Of a stretch of DNA of 25,940 bases, positions 4,588 to 12,949 are shown one piece after another. The notes under the pieces are model-generated. The model was not told the origin of the DNA and searched no databases. It saw only the letters and a program-made list of their open reading frames with translations. This stretch comes from CAZKEG01 sp964601575 (GTDB lineage: Bacteria; Desulfobacterota; Thermodesulfobacteria; Thermodesulfobacteriales; Thermodesulfatatoraceae): assembly GCA_964601575.1 (NCBI GenBank), contig CAZROA010000017.1:1-25940 (forward strand), read 5' to 3'. Position 1 is the stretch's first letter, and the number at the start of each line of letters is the position of its first letter. A program made the position numbers and the translations under genes.

Positions 4588-5013
4588 GAGTCTCAAAATG
4601 AGATTGGTCAAAAGGCCGGCCATTAAGTCATCGGCCATGATGCCAACCCCCCCGGGTAACCTCTCAAGCTGACGTACCGGAGGGGGTTTGATAATGTCTA
4701 GGGCCCTAAAGAGGAAAAAGGCGCTCAAAAGGATAAAAGGCCGGGGAGAAAGGCCGATTAGGGCCAAAAATTGGCCGGCAATCTCATCGATGACCACCAT
4801 TTTGGGGTCTTTTTTCCCTTCCTCTTTGGCTACTTTGTTAGCCGTATAGATTCCTACCAAGGAAATAATAACCACCACCAGCACCTGAAGGACCAGAGAT
4901 AGTTTGGCCAAAAAGATAAAGGCGAACACCGCCAATAGCGATCCCCAGGTACCAGGGGCCTTGGGTAAATAACCACTCCCCAGGCCAGTAGCGATAAATC
5001 TTGAGATATTCAT
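4552..5013 (-). CDS. pgpA: phosphatidylglycerophosphatase A
   Basis: PgpA removes the phosphate from phosphatidylglycerol phosphate in the membrane to yield phosphatidylglycerol. The 153-residue product shows family motifs in order: GLGSGYLPKAPGTWGSL (residues 11-27), VVIDEIAGQ (about 73-81, likely Mg-binding acidic residues), FRALDIIKPPPVRQLERLPG and GVGIMADDLMAGL (about 103-133). Hydrophobic segments at about 28-40, 43-58, 85-100 and 130-146 fit a polytopic inner-membrane protein. AAGGAG lies 5 bases before the ATG. It is divergent from the HDOD-GAF gene across only 46 bases and convergent with the DUF523 gene with a 36-base overlap. Confidence 0.93.
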   Translation of the reverse strand: MNISRFIATGLGSGYLPKAPGTWGSLLAVFAFIFLAKLSLVLQVLVVVIISLVGIYTANKVAKEEGKKDPKMVVIDEIAGQFLALIGLSPRPFILLSAFFLFRALDIIKPPPVRQLERLPGGVGIMADDLMAGLLTNLILRLLAPFFHLNPGG

Positions 5014-5059
5014 TTGTTCTCCTTAATAATCTTGGCTCAAAAAACGATAAATTCATTAG

Positions 5060-6457
5060 ATGAAACCCTCAAAAAACTTTAAGGAAAGTAGTCCGTCAAG
5101 TCTTTCCAAATTAGCCGAAAAGATCTGCGAAGGCGACCTCCCTAGTTCTTCCTCGGTCATCACCGCCATCCTTCACCTAAGACCCGAAGACGAATTTTCT
5201 ATCCAGGAATTGGCCTCTCTTATCCTCAAAGACTATGGTCTGACCACCAGGGTCATCCGCATGGCCAACACCTGCTACTTTAATCCCACCAATCAGGAGA
5301 TTACCACCGTCTCCAGGGCTATAGTGATGTTAGGGGTAGAGTTTATCCGCGAAATGGCCCTGGCCTCCACCTTTTTTGAGGTCATCCTCCAGAAGACCCC
5401 GCCTTCCCAGGCCAAACGGATCCTTTCCTATTTAGGGCACTCTTATCTCTGTGCCTTTTTGGCCAAACAAATGGCCCAATATCTGGCCTATGACGACGAG
5501 GAAATCTTCATCTATGGTCTATTCCACCGGATCGTCCGCATCCTTTTGGCCGTTTCTAGCCCGGAGACACTTGAAGAATGGGAAAAAAAGGAAGAGAGCA
5601 AGCCGGAACTGATCAAGAGGCGCCTCTATCGCTTGGCCGAAAAGGTGGCTGTCTGTTGGTCCTTTCCGGGTAAACTACTCGATATGCTTGAAGGCTCTCC
5701 TAAGGCCAAGGAGGAAGGTTCTTTGGCCTCCCGGATAGACCGCCTTGATGCCGGGGTAGATGAATATTTAAGGATCGGAAAGCAAACGAAACTCAAGGAG
5801 TTATTTCGAGAAATCGGGCTTAAAGAGGCTGATTTAGAAGAGTTTCTTGAAAAAAGTCAAAAGGCCATTCAAGAGCTTTGGCCGCCGATGGCCAGGGCTT
5901 TAAGACCCGCCGAAGAGGCACAAATTTCTATTCCTGCTACCAAGGAGCCCGAACCACCACCCCCCGAAGACTTTTATGATAAGGCCCTTAGGGAGATCAC
6001 CGCGGCCCTGGCCTCCCCCAACTTTGATTATCAGGAAATTCTCCTTATGGTCATGGAGACCATCTGTCGGGCCTTTGAATGCCAAAATGTCTGTCTTGGT
6101 GTCCTGAGTCTTGATCGCCGACAGATAAGCCTCAAATATGGGGTAGGCCACCAAATAAAGGCCCTCAAGGGAACCAATATCCCGGTGGATCAATTCTTCG
6201 GAAATATCTTTTCTAAAGGAGTAGAGTGGTCTGGTAAGGTGGAAAACCTGCCCACGCCCAATGAATTGGTCAGACACTGGCCTGGGTATGACGTGCTGAT
6301 CTCTCCTTTGAGTATCGAAGGACGAGGGCTTGGGGCTATCTTGGCCCTGCGGAAAAGACCCTTTACCACCAAGGAAAAACAGCAGACCGAGACCCTACGC
6401 CACCTGGCTGTCTTGGCCATCAAATATCAAAAACGACCTTCACGGCCTAACGCATAG
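5060..6457 (+). CDS. HDOD domain - GAF domain signalling protein
   Basis: The 465-residue product has two parts. An N-terminal HDOD domain (about residues 14-225) shows LPSSSSVITAILHLRPED, LILKDYGLTTRVIRMANTCY and AIVMLGVEFIREMALAS; HDOD proteins are degenerate HD-hydrolase relatives acting in signalling rather than catalysis. A C-terminal GAF domain (about 308-458: MVMETICRAFECQNVCLGVL through LISPLSIEGRGLGAILALRK) probably senses a small ligand. A proline-rich linker (EPEPPPPEDF, near residue 295) joins them. The ATG lacks a strong ribosome binding site. The gene is single, divergent from pgpA, and its last 11 bases overlap the LOG gene. Target and ligand are unknown. Confidence 0.85.
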   Translation: MKPSKNFKESSPSSLSKLAEKICEGDLPSSSSVITAILHLRPEDEFSIQELASLILKDYGLTTRVIRMANTCYFNPTNQEITTVSRAIVMLGVEFIREMALASTFFEVILQKTPPSQAKRILSYLGHSYLCAFLAKQMAQYLAYDDEEIFIYGLFHRIVRILLAVSSPETLEEWEKKEESKPELIKRRLYRLAEKVAVCWSFPGKLLDMLEGSPKAKEEGSLASRIDRLDAGVDEYLRIGKQTKLKELFREIGLKEADLEEFLEKSQKAIQELWPPMARALRPAEEAQISIPATKEPEPPPPEDFYDKALREITAALASPNFDYQEILLMVMETICRAFECQNVCLGVLSLDRRQISLKYGVGHQIKALKGTNIPVDQFFGNIFSKGVEWSGKVENLPTPNELVRHWPGYDVLISPLSIEGRGLGAILALRKRPFTTKEKQQTETLRHLAVLAIKYQKRPSRPNA

Positions 6458-7151
6458 CCTCGTACCGACAAAAGTCCCGGGAATAGATCTTGGTCTTTTC
6501 TTTTATGTATCTAACAATCTCTTCTGGTTCATCGAGCACGGCAAAGAGTTCTAAATCTTCACGGGAGATCATCTTTTCGGCCAATAAACGCCCTTTGATC
6601 CAGGCGGTCAGGCCTTTCCAATATTCTTGTTCGACCAAGACGATCGGGATGGGTCGGATCTTATGGGTCTGGACCAAGGTCACGGCCTCAAAGAATTCAT
6701 CCAGGGTGCCGAAGCCTCCGGGAAGGCAGATAAAGGCCACGGCGTATTTGGCCATCATCACCTTACGGACAAAAAAATACCGGAATTCCAGCCTTACGTT
6801 GGCGTAAGGATTTGGTTCTTGCTCATGGGGTAACTTGATGTTCAGACCTACAGAGTAAGCCCCGGCCTCAGCCGCCCCTTTATTGGCCGCCTCCATGATC
6901 CCCGGCCCCCCACCGGTGATGACCGAAAACCCCTCTTGTCCCAAAAGGCGGGCGATGGCTTCGGCCTTTTCATAATACGGATGTCCTTCCCTCACCCTGG
7001 TAGAGCCAAAAATGGTCACCGCCGGAAAGACCTTGGGTAATTCCTCGAAGCCGTCCACGAATTCGGCCAGAATTCGAAAAAGACGCCAAGATTCCTTGGC
7101 AGCCAAGCCGTTTAAGACGTATTGTTTACTCGCTTCTACCCAGTCCTTCAC
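6447..7151 (-). CDS. LOG family nucleotide 5'-monophosphate N-ribohydrolase-like protein
   Basis: The 234-residue product belongs to the LOG/TIGR00730 family. Visible motifs are VTIFGSTR (about 45-52), FSVITGGGPGIMEAANKGA (about 77-95), FRYFFVRKVMM (about 122-132) with the conserved arginine, and PGGFGTLDE (about 146-154), the phosphoribosyl-binding and catalytic motif. Family members cleave AMP-type nucleotides or cytokinin nucleotides to base and ribose 5-phosphate. The start codon is GTG, supported by AGGAGG six bases upstream. It is the last gene of a - strand operon and overlaps recO by 26 bases. Members in this context are often misnamed lysine decarboxylase. Confidence 0.88.
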   Translation of the reverse strand: MKDWVEASKQYVLNGLAAKESWRLFRILAEFVDGFEELPKVFPAVTIFGSTRVREGHPYYEKAEAIARLLGQEGFSVITGGGPGIMEAANKGAAEAGAYSVGLNIKLPHEQEPNPYANVRLEFRYFFVRKVMMAKYAVAFICLPGGFGTLDEFFEAVTLVQTHKIRPIPIVLVEQEYWKGLTAWIKGRLLAEKMISREDLELFAVLDEPEEIVRYIKEKTKIYSRDFCRYEAMR

Positions 7152-7899
7152 CCAAAACCCTCCTGGTGTTCATTTGTTTCCACACCTGTAAGGCTTTAAC
7201 CTCGTGGTCCAAGATCCGTAATAGATAATTTTCAATCAAACTGGCCGTTTGAGAAAGATCTTCTGGACAAAGACGAATCCTCTTTATGGTTGATAACGGA
7301 TAACGCAGGCAGGCCCTTAAAAAGGAAATATTTCGGGAAGAAAGGGAGACATCGGTCTCTTTTTGGCATTTTTCACAGATCAAACCGCCTTCCTCCAACG
7401 AGAAGGCCGTAAAAGGTGAAGCCGAGGTATGACAACGCACACAAAGGTTCAATTCCGGACCGAAACCATTTAGCAAGAGGAGTTTCAATTCAAAGGCCAA
7501 CTTGAAGAGGGGATGGGTCCCTTCTTGAGAGAGGACTTCTAAGGCCTCCTGTAAGAGGCCAAAGATTTCCTGCCCAGCCCTGGGTTTGGAGAAGAGCTCT
7601 ACCAGTTCGGCGAAGTAGGCTGCGGTGACAAAACGCCACGGATCAAAGCGGATGGCCTCCCAGGCCTCAACTAGATCGGCTTGATCCAAAAAAGGGGAAA
7701 GATGGGCATTCCCTCCGCGCAGATGGGCACGAAGGAGGGTGAAGGGCTCCAGTACATTGACAAACCTTCGTCGGCTGCGTCTGGCCCCTTTAGCCAGAGC
7801 CGAGAAACGCCCAAGGGTAGGGGAGAGCATGACCAATAAGAGGTCGCTTTCCCCTATTTCATATCGATTAAGGACCAGGGCCTTGGTAACCAATCTCAA
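7126..7899 (-). CDS. recO: DNA repair protein RecO
   Basis: RecO acts with RecR and RecF to load RecA onto SSB-coated gaps. The 257-residue chain has an N-terminal OB fold (residues 1-80: ALVLNRYEIGESDLLLVMLS, then LAKGARRSRRRF), a helical middle, and the C-terminal zinc knuckle LCVRCHTSASPF...GLICEKCQ (CxxC and CxxC, about residues 151-181). The start codon is TTG, and its TTGA overlaps the TGA stop of the RodZ-like gene by 4 bases, which indicates translational coupling. It is the fourth gene of the mfd operon and runs into the LOG gene with a 26-base overlap. Confidence 0.9.
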   Translation of the reverse strand: MRLVTKALVLNRYEIGESDLLLVMLSPTLGRFSALAKGARRSRRRFVNVLEPFTLLRAHLRGGNAHLSPFLDQADLVEAWEAIRFDPWRFVTAAYFAELVELFSKPRAGQEIFGLLQEALEVLSQEGTHPLFKLAFELKLLLLNGFGPELNLCVRCHTSASPFTAFSLEEGGLICEKCQKETDVSLSSRNISFLRACLRYPLSTIKRIRLCPEDLSQTASLIENYLLRILDHEVKALQVWKQMNTRRVLGEGLGRSE

Positions 7900-8432
7900 G
7901 GTTTGGATTTGGTGGTTCCTTCTTTGGCCTTTTCTCCCTCTTTGACCAGAGGAGCAGACTCAAACCCCGATGGACCCTTTAGCGCTGGGGCATTAATAGT
8001 CGAGAAACTCGTCTTGCTCTTATGATGGGAATATAGAAAGATCCCCGCAATTATCAGTAAAATCCCTAAGAGGATGATGACCAGCAGGCGTACAGGGAAG
8101 CGTTTGGTGGAGCCTTCCTCGCTATAAGGTTTTTCCACCGAAATATTTTCCCTTTGTTTACGATAAGGCTGAACCGCCCTTTCATAACGCAAGATAGCCT
8201 CGTTGGGATCAAGGCCGATCACCTCGGCATAACAGCGGACAAAGCCCCGGATATAGACCTCTGCCGGTAAGACCTCCCAATCCTCGGCCTCTAAGGCCCG
8301 CAAGGCACGCAGGCTGATCTTGGTCTGTTCGGCTATTTCCTCCAAGGTGAACCCCCGCAACTCCCTCTGCCGCCTCATGTATTCCCCAAAGCTCTCTGTC
8401 CCGGAGACCTGTTCTGTATTTTCCGCCATCAT
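7896..8432 (-). CDS. RodZ-like HTH membrane protein, short form
   Basis: The 178-residue product starts with a Cro/C1-type helix-turn-helix (about residues 13-80: FGEYMRRQRELRGFTLEEIA, then LRALEAEDWEVLPAEVYIRG), as in RodZ, where this domain binds MreB. A single transmembrane helix follows at about 112-135 (VRLLVIILLGILLIIAGIFL). Only about 40 residues of low-complexity, lysine-rich periplasmic tail remain after it. The DUF4115 domain typical of full-length RodZ is missing. ATG-ATG start with AGGAAG upstream; 7 bases after the SurA-like gene. Role in cell-shape control is inferred from the family. Confidence 0.8.
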   Translation of the reverse strand: MMAENTEQVSGTESFGEYMRRQRELRGFTLEEIAEQTKISLRALRALEAEDWEVLPAEVYIRGFVRCYAEVIGLDPNEAILRYERAVQPYRKQRENISVEKPYSEEGSTKRFPVRLLVIILLGILLIIAGIFLYSHHKSKTSFSTINAPALKGPSGFESAPLVKEGEKAKEGTTKSKP

Positions 8433-8439
8433 CGTCTTC

Positions 8440-9354
8440 CTAGAGGAGAATTCTGATATACGATCTTTTCCGTAAGTCTTTTAGCCATTTTTTAAAGAGT
8501 TGGTCAACCTTTTCTTGGTAGAGTTTACGTTGAATTTTTAATTTTACCAGGTTGAAGTCCTGACGGTCTTGTTTGATGGCCAGGAGTTTGAAGATCTGCC
8601 AACGCCCTCCCACTTTCACTGGTTGACTGATCTCCCCGGGTTTGAGATTTTTAACGATCTGGGCCACTTGGGGTGAAAGCTCATCAAGAGAAAAGGCCCC
8701 AAGACCTTGACCGCTATCAGGTAAAGAGGAATACCTGGCCGCCACTTGGGCAAAGGGCTCCCCGGCCTTAAGGGCCTGCATGGCCTTTTTGACCTTTTCT
8801 TCGGCCCCTGGGCCATCAATAATGATGGCTGCCAGTTCATATTTTACATCCTTGGCGTAGTGCTCTTCGTAATACTTTCTGATTTCTTCATCAGTAACTA
8901 CTATACGCTCTTTGACCTGACTTTGAATAAGTTTTAAGCGTTTGATCTGTTCGGCTATCTTTTTACGATAATCTTCCAAAGAAAGCCCTTGTGAAGTCAA
9001 ATAATTGATAAACTCTTGGTCACTTATGCCTTGTTGTTTTTTTAACTCATTAATGAAATGATCAACCTCTTCATCGGTGACAGTAATATGTAATCTTTTC
9101 ACTTCTTGAGAAACTAAATGTTCATCAATCAATTGATTTAAGACCCGTTTTCTAATTTCCCGGATGAGAGCCTCTCTCTTTATTGGGTCTTGCACCTGGG
9201 GCAATAACCGTTGATAAAGAGGAGTGGCTGCTTCGTCGAGTTCAGAGAGGGTGATGACTTCATTATTGACCACGGCCACAAGGCGATCAACCACCACCGC
9301 TTGGGCCAAAGAACCCAAAAAGAGCCAGCTCAGGAGAAAGATAGCCAACCTCAT
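8440..9354 (-). CDS. SurA-like periplasmic chaperone with one parvulin domain
   Basis: SurA-type proteins fold outer-membrane proteins in the periplasm. The 304-residue product has a signal peptide (MRLAIFLLSWLFLGSLAQA, residues 1-19), then the SurA N-terminal domain (VDRLVAVVNNEVITLSELDE onward, to about 160). One PPIC/parvulin domain follows at about 170-270 (KDVKYELAAIII, then AARYSSLPDSGQGLGAFSLD, ending WQIFKLLAIK). E. coli SurA has two parvulin domains and 428 residues, so this is the single-domain form common outside Gammaproteobacteria. AGGAGG overlaps the mfd stop codon just upstream, so translation is probably coupled to mfd. Confidence 0.88.
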   Translation of the reverse strand: MRLAIFLLSWLFLGSLAQAVVVDRLVAVVNNEVITLSELDEAATPLYQRLLPQVQDPIKREALIREIRKRVLNQLIDEHLVSQEVKRLHITVTDEEVDHFINELKKQQGISDQEFINYLTSQGLSLEDYRKKIAEQIKRLKLIQSQVKERIVVTDEEIRKYYEEHYAKDVKYELAAIIIDGPGAEEKVKKAMQALKAGEPFAQVAARYSSLPDSGQGLGAFSLDELSPQVAQIVKNLKPGEISQPVKVGGRWQIFKLLAIKQDRQDFNLVKLKIQRKLYQEKVDQLFKKWLKDLRKRSYIRILL

Positions 9355-9362
9355 AGTACCTC

Positions 9363-12300
9363 CTAATGAACGATAGAAATGGTCTCCATCGGCCTGGTTT
9401 TAAGAAGATGATCTTCCCCGACCAAATTGGCCAGTATCTCCAAGACCTCGTCGAGAAGGACCTCGCCTTCAAGGCGAAGATAAAGCTTTCGGTCTTTGGT
9501 CAATCTTACGTGTCGCCTTTTCTTACTCAAGCGCCGAATGGCCTTTTCTGGCACAGGGGTCATCGGAGCAAAGAAAAAGATAAGTTCCTGGCCCCGACGA
9601 TCGAGTTTTCGCACCCCTAGCTCTCGGAGATAGATCTTGGCCACCGAAAGTTTGATCAGGTTTTCGGCCTCTGGAGGAAGGGTCCCGAAACGATCGGTTA
9701 ATTCCTCCCTGAAGGCCCAGACCTCCTCTATTTCCTGTAATAAGGCCAACTGTCGATAGAGATGCAGGCGCTGTTCCACGTCTGGGACATAGGTTTCCGG
9801 GAAAAAGGCCGGGACCTTTAAGTTGACCTCGGGCTCGATGGCCTCTGGGACAGATCTTCCCTGGAGCTCTTCCACCGTACGCTGGAGAATCTCTAAATAG
9901 AGATCATAACCCACCGCGGCGATGTGACCGGATTGGGCAGTGCCAAGGAGATTACCGGCCCCTCGGATCTGGAGATCACTCATGGCCAACTTAAAACCCG
10001 AACCCAATTCGGTGAACTGCATCAGGGCCTTGAGTCGCCGCTCAGCCTCCTCGGAAAGGGTCGAGAAGGAAGGGACTAGGAGATAGGCATAGGCCTGGGT
10101 GTTACTCCGCCCGACCCGACCGCGTAATTGGTAAATTTCAGCCAAACCCAAGCGATCCGCCCGGTTGATGATAATGGTGTTGACCGAGGGGATATCAAGC
10201 CCACTCTCCACAATGGTGGTACAAACGAGGACATCTATCTCTCGGCGAACAAAACGCACCATGATTTCCTCTAGGAGCTGGGGTGGGGTCCGACCGTGGG
10301 CCACCTCAATCCGGGCCCGAGGGACCAAGCGCCTGAGCCAGTCAGCCAAGGCATAGATGCCCTTGATCCGGTTGTGGACGAAAAAGACTTGCCCCCCGCG
10401 GTCTATCTCTCGCTCGATGGCCTCTTTGATTACTTCAGGCTCGAATCGGGCCAAGAAGGTCTTTACCGGGAGCCGATCCTCAGGCGGGGTAGTAATGACC
10501 GAAAGGTCCCGTATACCCAGCAGGGACAACTGTAGAGTGCGCGGAATCGGTGTGGCTGAAAGGGCCAAAACATCGACGTTTTTCTTTAATTGTTTGAGTC
10601 TTTCCTTGTGGCGGACTCCAAAGCGATGTTCTTCATCAATAATAAGGAGTCCCAAGTCCTTAAAACTTACGTCTGCAGAAAGTAGCCGATGGGTCCCGAT
10701 GACCACGTCGAGCTCTCCGGCAGCCAGCCTTTTGATGGTCTCTTTCTGGGCCGAAGGGCTCTTTAAGCGGGACAAGACCCCGATACGTACCCCTAAGGGC
10801 CCAAGGCGGGTGCGAAAGGTCTGATAATGCTGTTCGGCAAGCACCGTGGTAGGGACCAGGACCGCCACCTGTTTTCCGTTTTCGATGGCCAACATCGCTG
10901 CTCTTAAGGCCACCTCGGTCTTGCCGTAACCCACGTCACCACAGATGAGGCGGTCCATAGGGGTGGGTTTCTGCATGTCCGCCAAGGTCTCCTCGATGGC
11001 CACGGCTTGATCCGGAGTTTCTTCAAAGGGGAAAGAGGCCTCCAGTTGTCGAAGGAGCGGCCCGGGTGGAGAAAAGGCATACCCCTTCTGGACCTTGCGA
11101 GCGGCATAAAGGGTGAGGAGTTCTTGAGCCACCTCTTCGATGGCCTTCTTGACCCTTTGCTTCCGGGCCTCAAAGTGCCTGCCCCCTAGACGATCAAGCT
11201 TTGGGGCCTTGCCCTCGATACCTACGTACTTATGAAGCAGAGAGAGCCGATCAACCGGGAGATAGAGCTTATCTCCCCCGTGGTATTCGATGAGTAAGAA
11301 TTCTCCAGGGAGCCCGCCAAGTTCCAAGGAAACCAAACCTCGATAGAGGCCAATACCATGTTCGCGATGGACCACGTAATCACCGGGTTTTAGATCCTCG
11401 AAGCGGAGGAAGGTATCACGAGCGGTCTTCTTCCGGGCAACCAAGGCCCTTCGGCCACCGAAGAGTTCGTGTTCCGGGATGAGGTTAAGGTTCAGTTCCG
11501 GCCAGAAAAAGCCTTGTGGGAGGTCCCCTAGGTATATCTCTATTTGTCTCCGGAAGTTGAGTTCCTCCAAGGGAGGTGATTTGATGGGGATCTCTTTTTC
11601 TCCTAACTCCCGCCCTAAGAGGTCTTTTAATTGTTCGGCAGACCTTTCTTGGCCGGTGGTAATGATCACATGTTCGCCGGCCTCAAGCTTCTCGCGTAAA
11701 AAAGAGACCCCAAGGGCTAAGGCCTCTTTCGGTCGGAGGCGAACCTGATCGAGATGGAGGCGATGGTCCTTGACTTCAAAGATAATCCCCTCTTGCTCAA
11801 ATACAGGGAGACCCCGGACGGAAAGGCAAAAAGGGGCCTTTTCTAAGGCCCTTTGGCATTCCTCTAGGGACAAGAAGCTTTCTTGGGCCTCTACTAAGAG
11901 GCGTTTACTTTCCCTCCCCCGGCGCCAACCGTATTCGATCTTTTCCGCCACAAAGGCGGCTTGATCGGCTATTTCCTCTGGTTCAATCAGGATCAAGAGG
12001 GTCTCCTCTCCCAAATAGTCAAATATAGTGGCTGGCTTGGTATAGACCAGGGTTAGCCAGAGCGGTTCTGGATCGAGTAGATGGGAGGTCTCCAAGGCCC
12101 TGAGATAGCCTTCTAATTTTTCTCGCGGCAGACCAAGGGCCTCTGCCCGGGAAACAATCCTTTCTTCAAGCTCTTGTGTCTCTTCTGGAAATAGAATCTC
12201 GCGCACCGGGAGAATGACCGCCTCTTCTACCCCTTCTTGAGAACGCTGAGTAAGGGGGTCGAATAGCTTGATACTTTCGATTCGGTCACCAAAGAAATCC

Positions 12301-12851
12301 AAGCGAAGGGGATATTCATGATAAGGGCTGTAGACATCAATTACCCCACCTCTGACGGCGAATTCTCCTGGCCGTTGGACAAGGCCGGTCTTCTCGTAGC
12401 CCAAAAGGAGCAAGCGTTTGATAAAGGCCTCTCGGTTTATTTCCTCCCCGGTGAGGAGATATTCGTAATGGGTCCGTAAGATCTCAGGAGGCAGGGTGCG
12501 TTGCATGATGGCCTCGACCGAGGTCACGACAAAGACCTTTCCCGGCTCAAGCAAATAGTAGAGGGCCGAGATGCGTTCGGCGCTTATTTCCGGCTCTGGA
12601 TAGACACTGGCAAAAGGCGGGGCCTCTGGAGCCGAGAAGAGTCTGGCCGGTCTTGAGCTAAAAAAGGAAAGGGACCTTAATAGGGCTTCGGCCTGGGGTT
12701 TAGTCGGGGCCAAAAAGACGACCTTTTCAGGAAAGGGGTATCGACTGATCAAAAAGGCCACCGCACTTAGAGGAAGACCGCTAAGCCCAAGCCTTCCCCT
12801 CTTTTGTTCTAAAAAATCTCTTATTTTTTGAAAATTCTTGCCTTGTAACAC
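9363..12851 (-). CDS. mfd: transcription-repair coupling factor Mfd
   Basis: Mfd is a DNA translocase that pushes stalled RNA polymerase off lesions and recruits UvrA. The 1162-residue chain is full length. It has a UvrB-like N-terminal module (about 1-340), a CarD-like RNA polymerase interaction domain (about 485-555: LKPGDYVVHREHGIGLYRGL), RecG-type helicase motifs with Walker A GDVGYGKTE (about 636), DEEHRFGV (about 737), ALSATPIPRT, and the TRG motif region VGRSNTQAYAYLL, then a C-terminal TRCF domain. The start is GTG. No usual ribosome binding site is present: a hairpin with a T7 tract sits 3 bases before the start (12855-12887). It heads the operon mfd, SurA-like, RodZ-like, recO, LOG. 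Confidence 0.96.
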   Translation of the reverse strand: MLQGKNFQKIRDFLEQKRGRLGLSGLPLSAVAFLISRYPFPEKVVFLAPTKPQAEALLRSLSFFSSRPARLFSAPEAPPFASVYPEPEISAERISALYYLLEPGKVFVVTSVEAIMQRTLPPEILRTHYEYLLTGEEINREAFIKRLLLLGYEKTGLVQRPGEFAVRGGVIDVYSPYHEYPLRLDFFGDRIESIKLFDPLTQRSQEGVEEAVILPVREILFPEETQELEERIVSRAEALGLPREKLEGYLRALETSHLLDPEPLWLTLVYTKPATIFDYLGEETLLILIEPEEIADQAAFVAEKIEYGWRRGRESKRLLVEAQESFLSLEECQRALEKAPFCLSVRGLPVFEQEGIIFEVKDHRLHLDQVRLRPKEALALGVSFLREKLEAGEHVIITTGQERSAEQLKDLLGRELGEKEIPIKSPPLEELNFRRQIEIYLGDLPQGFFWPELNLNLIPEHELFGGRRALVARKKTARDTFLRFEDLKPGDYVVHREHGIGLYRGLVSLELGGLPGEFLLIEYHGGDKLYLPVDRLSLLHKYVGIEGKAPKLDRLGGRHFEARKQRVKKAIEEVAQELLTLYAARKVQKGYAFSPPGPLLRQLEASFPFEETPDQAVAIEETLADMQKPTPMDRLICGDVGYGKTEVALRAAMLAIENGKQVAVLVPTTVLAEQHYQTFRTRLGPLGVRIGVLSRLKSPSAQKETIKRLAAGELDVVIGTHRLLSADVSFKDLGLLIIDEEHRFGVRHKERLKQLKKNVDVLALSATPIPRTLQLSLLGIRDLSVITTPPEDRLPVKTFLARFEPEVIKEAIEREIDRGGQVFFVHNRIKGIYALADWLRRLVPRARIEVAHGRTPPQLLEEIMVRFVRREIDVLVCTTIVESGLDIPSVNTIIINRADRLGLAEIYQLRGRVGRSNTQAYAYLLVPSFSTLSEEAERRLKALMQFTELGSGFKLAMSDLQIRGAGNLLGTAQSGHIAAVGYDLYLEILQRTVEELQGRSVPEAIEPEVNLKVPAFFPETYVPDVEQRLHLYRQLALLQEIEEVWAFREELTDRFGTLPPEAENLIKLSVAKIYLRELGVRKLDRRGQELIFFFAPMTPVPEKAIRRLSKKRRHVRLTKDRKLYLRLEGEVLLDEVLEILANLVGEDHLLKTRPMETISIVH

Positions 12852-12854
12852 GAC

Positions 12855-12887
12855 AAAAAAATCCCTTCCCGCAGCCGGGCGAAGGGA
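12855..12887 (-). terminator. terminator-like hairpin with T-tract directly before the mfd start
   Basis: On the - strand, TCCCTTC (12887-12881) and GAAGGGA (12868-12862) form a 7-pair outer stem around a GC-rich centre (GCCCGGCTGCGG). Seven Ts (12861-12855) follow, then three bases and the mfd GTG. This has the form of an intrinsic terminator, but its position in the mfd leader rather than after a gene suggests attenuation. On the + strand the hairpin is not followed by Ts. No upstream - strand gene needs terminating: the sequence beyond is truD on the + strand. Confidence 0.5.
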
Positions 12888-12949
12888 AAATTTAGATGTT
12901 ATAAGTGGTTTTAAAATATAGCCGTTTGGCAGGAGATTGGTACCCCTTC

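Noticed and set aside
5900..6277. 125-codon - strand open frame in the HDOD-GAF gene
   Set aside because: Antisense shadow of the GAF domain, with no recognisable protein features.
10357..10824. 155-codon + strand open frame inside mfd
   Set aside because: It lies wholly antisense to the conserved helicase region of mfd, and its translation is low-complexity (Ser/Arg-rich) without family features.
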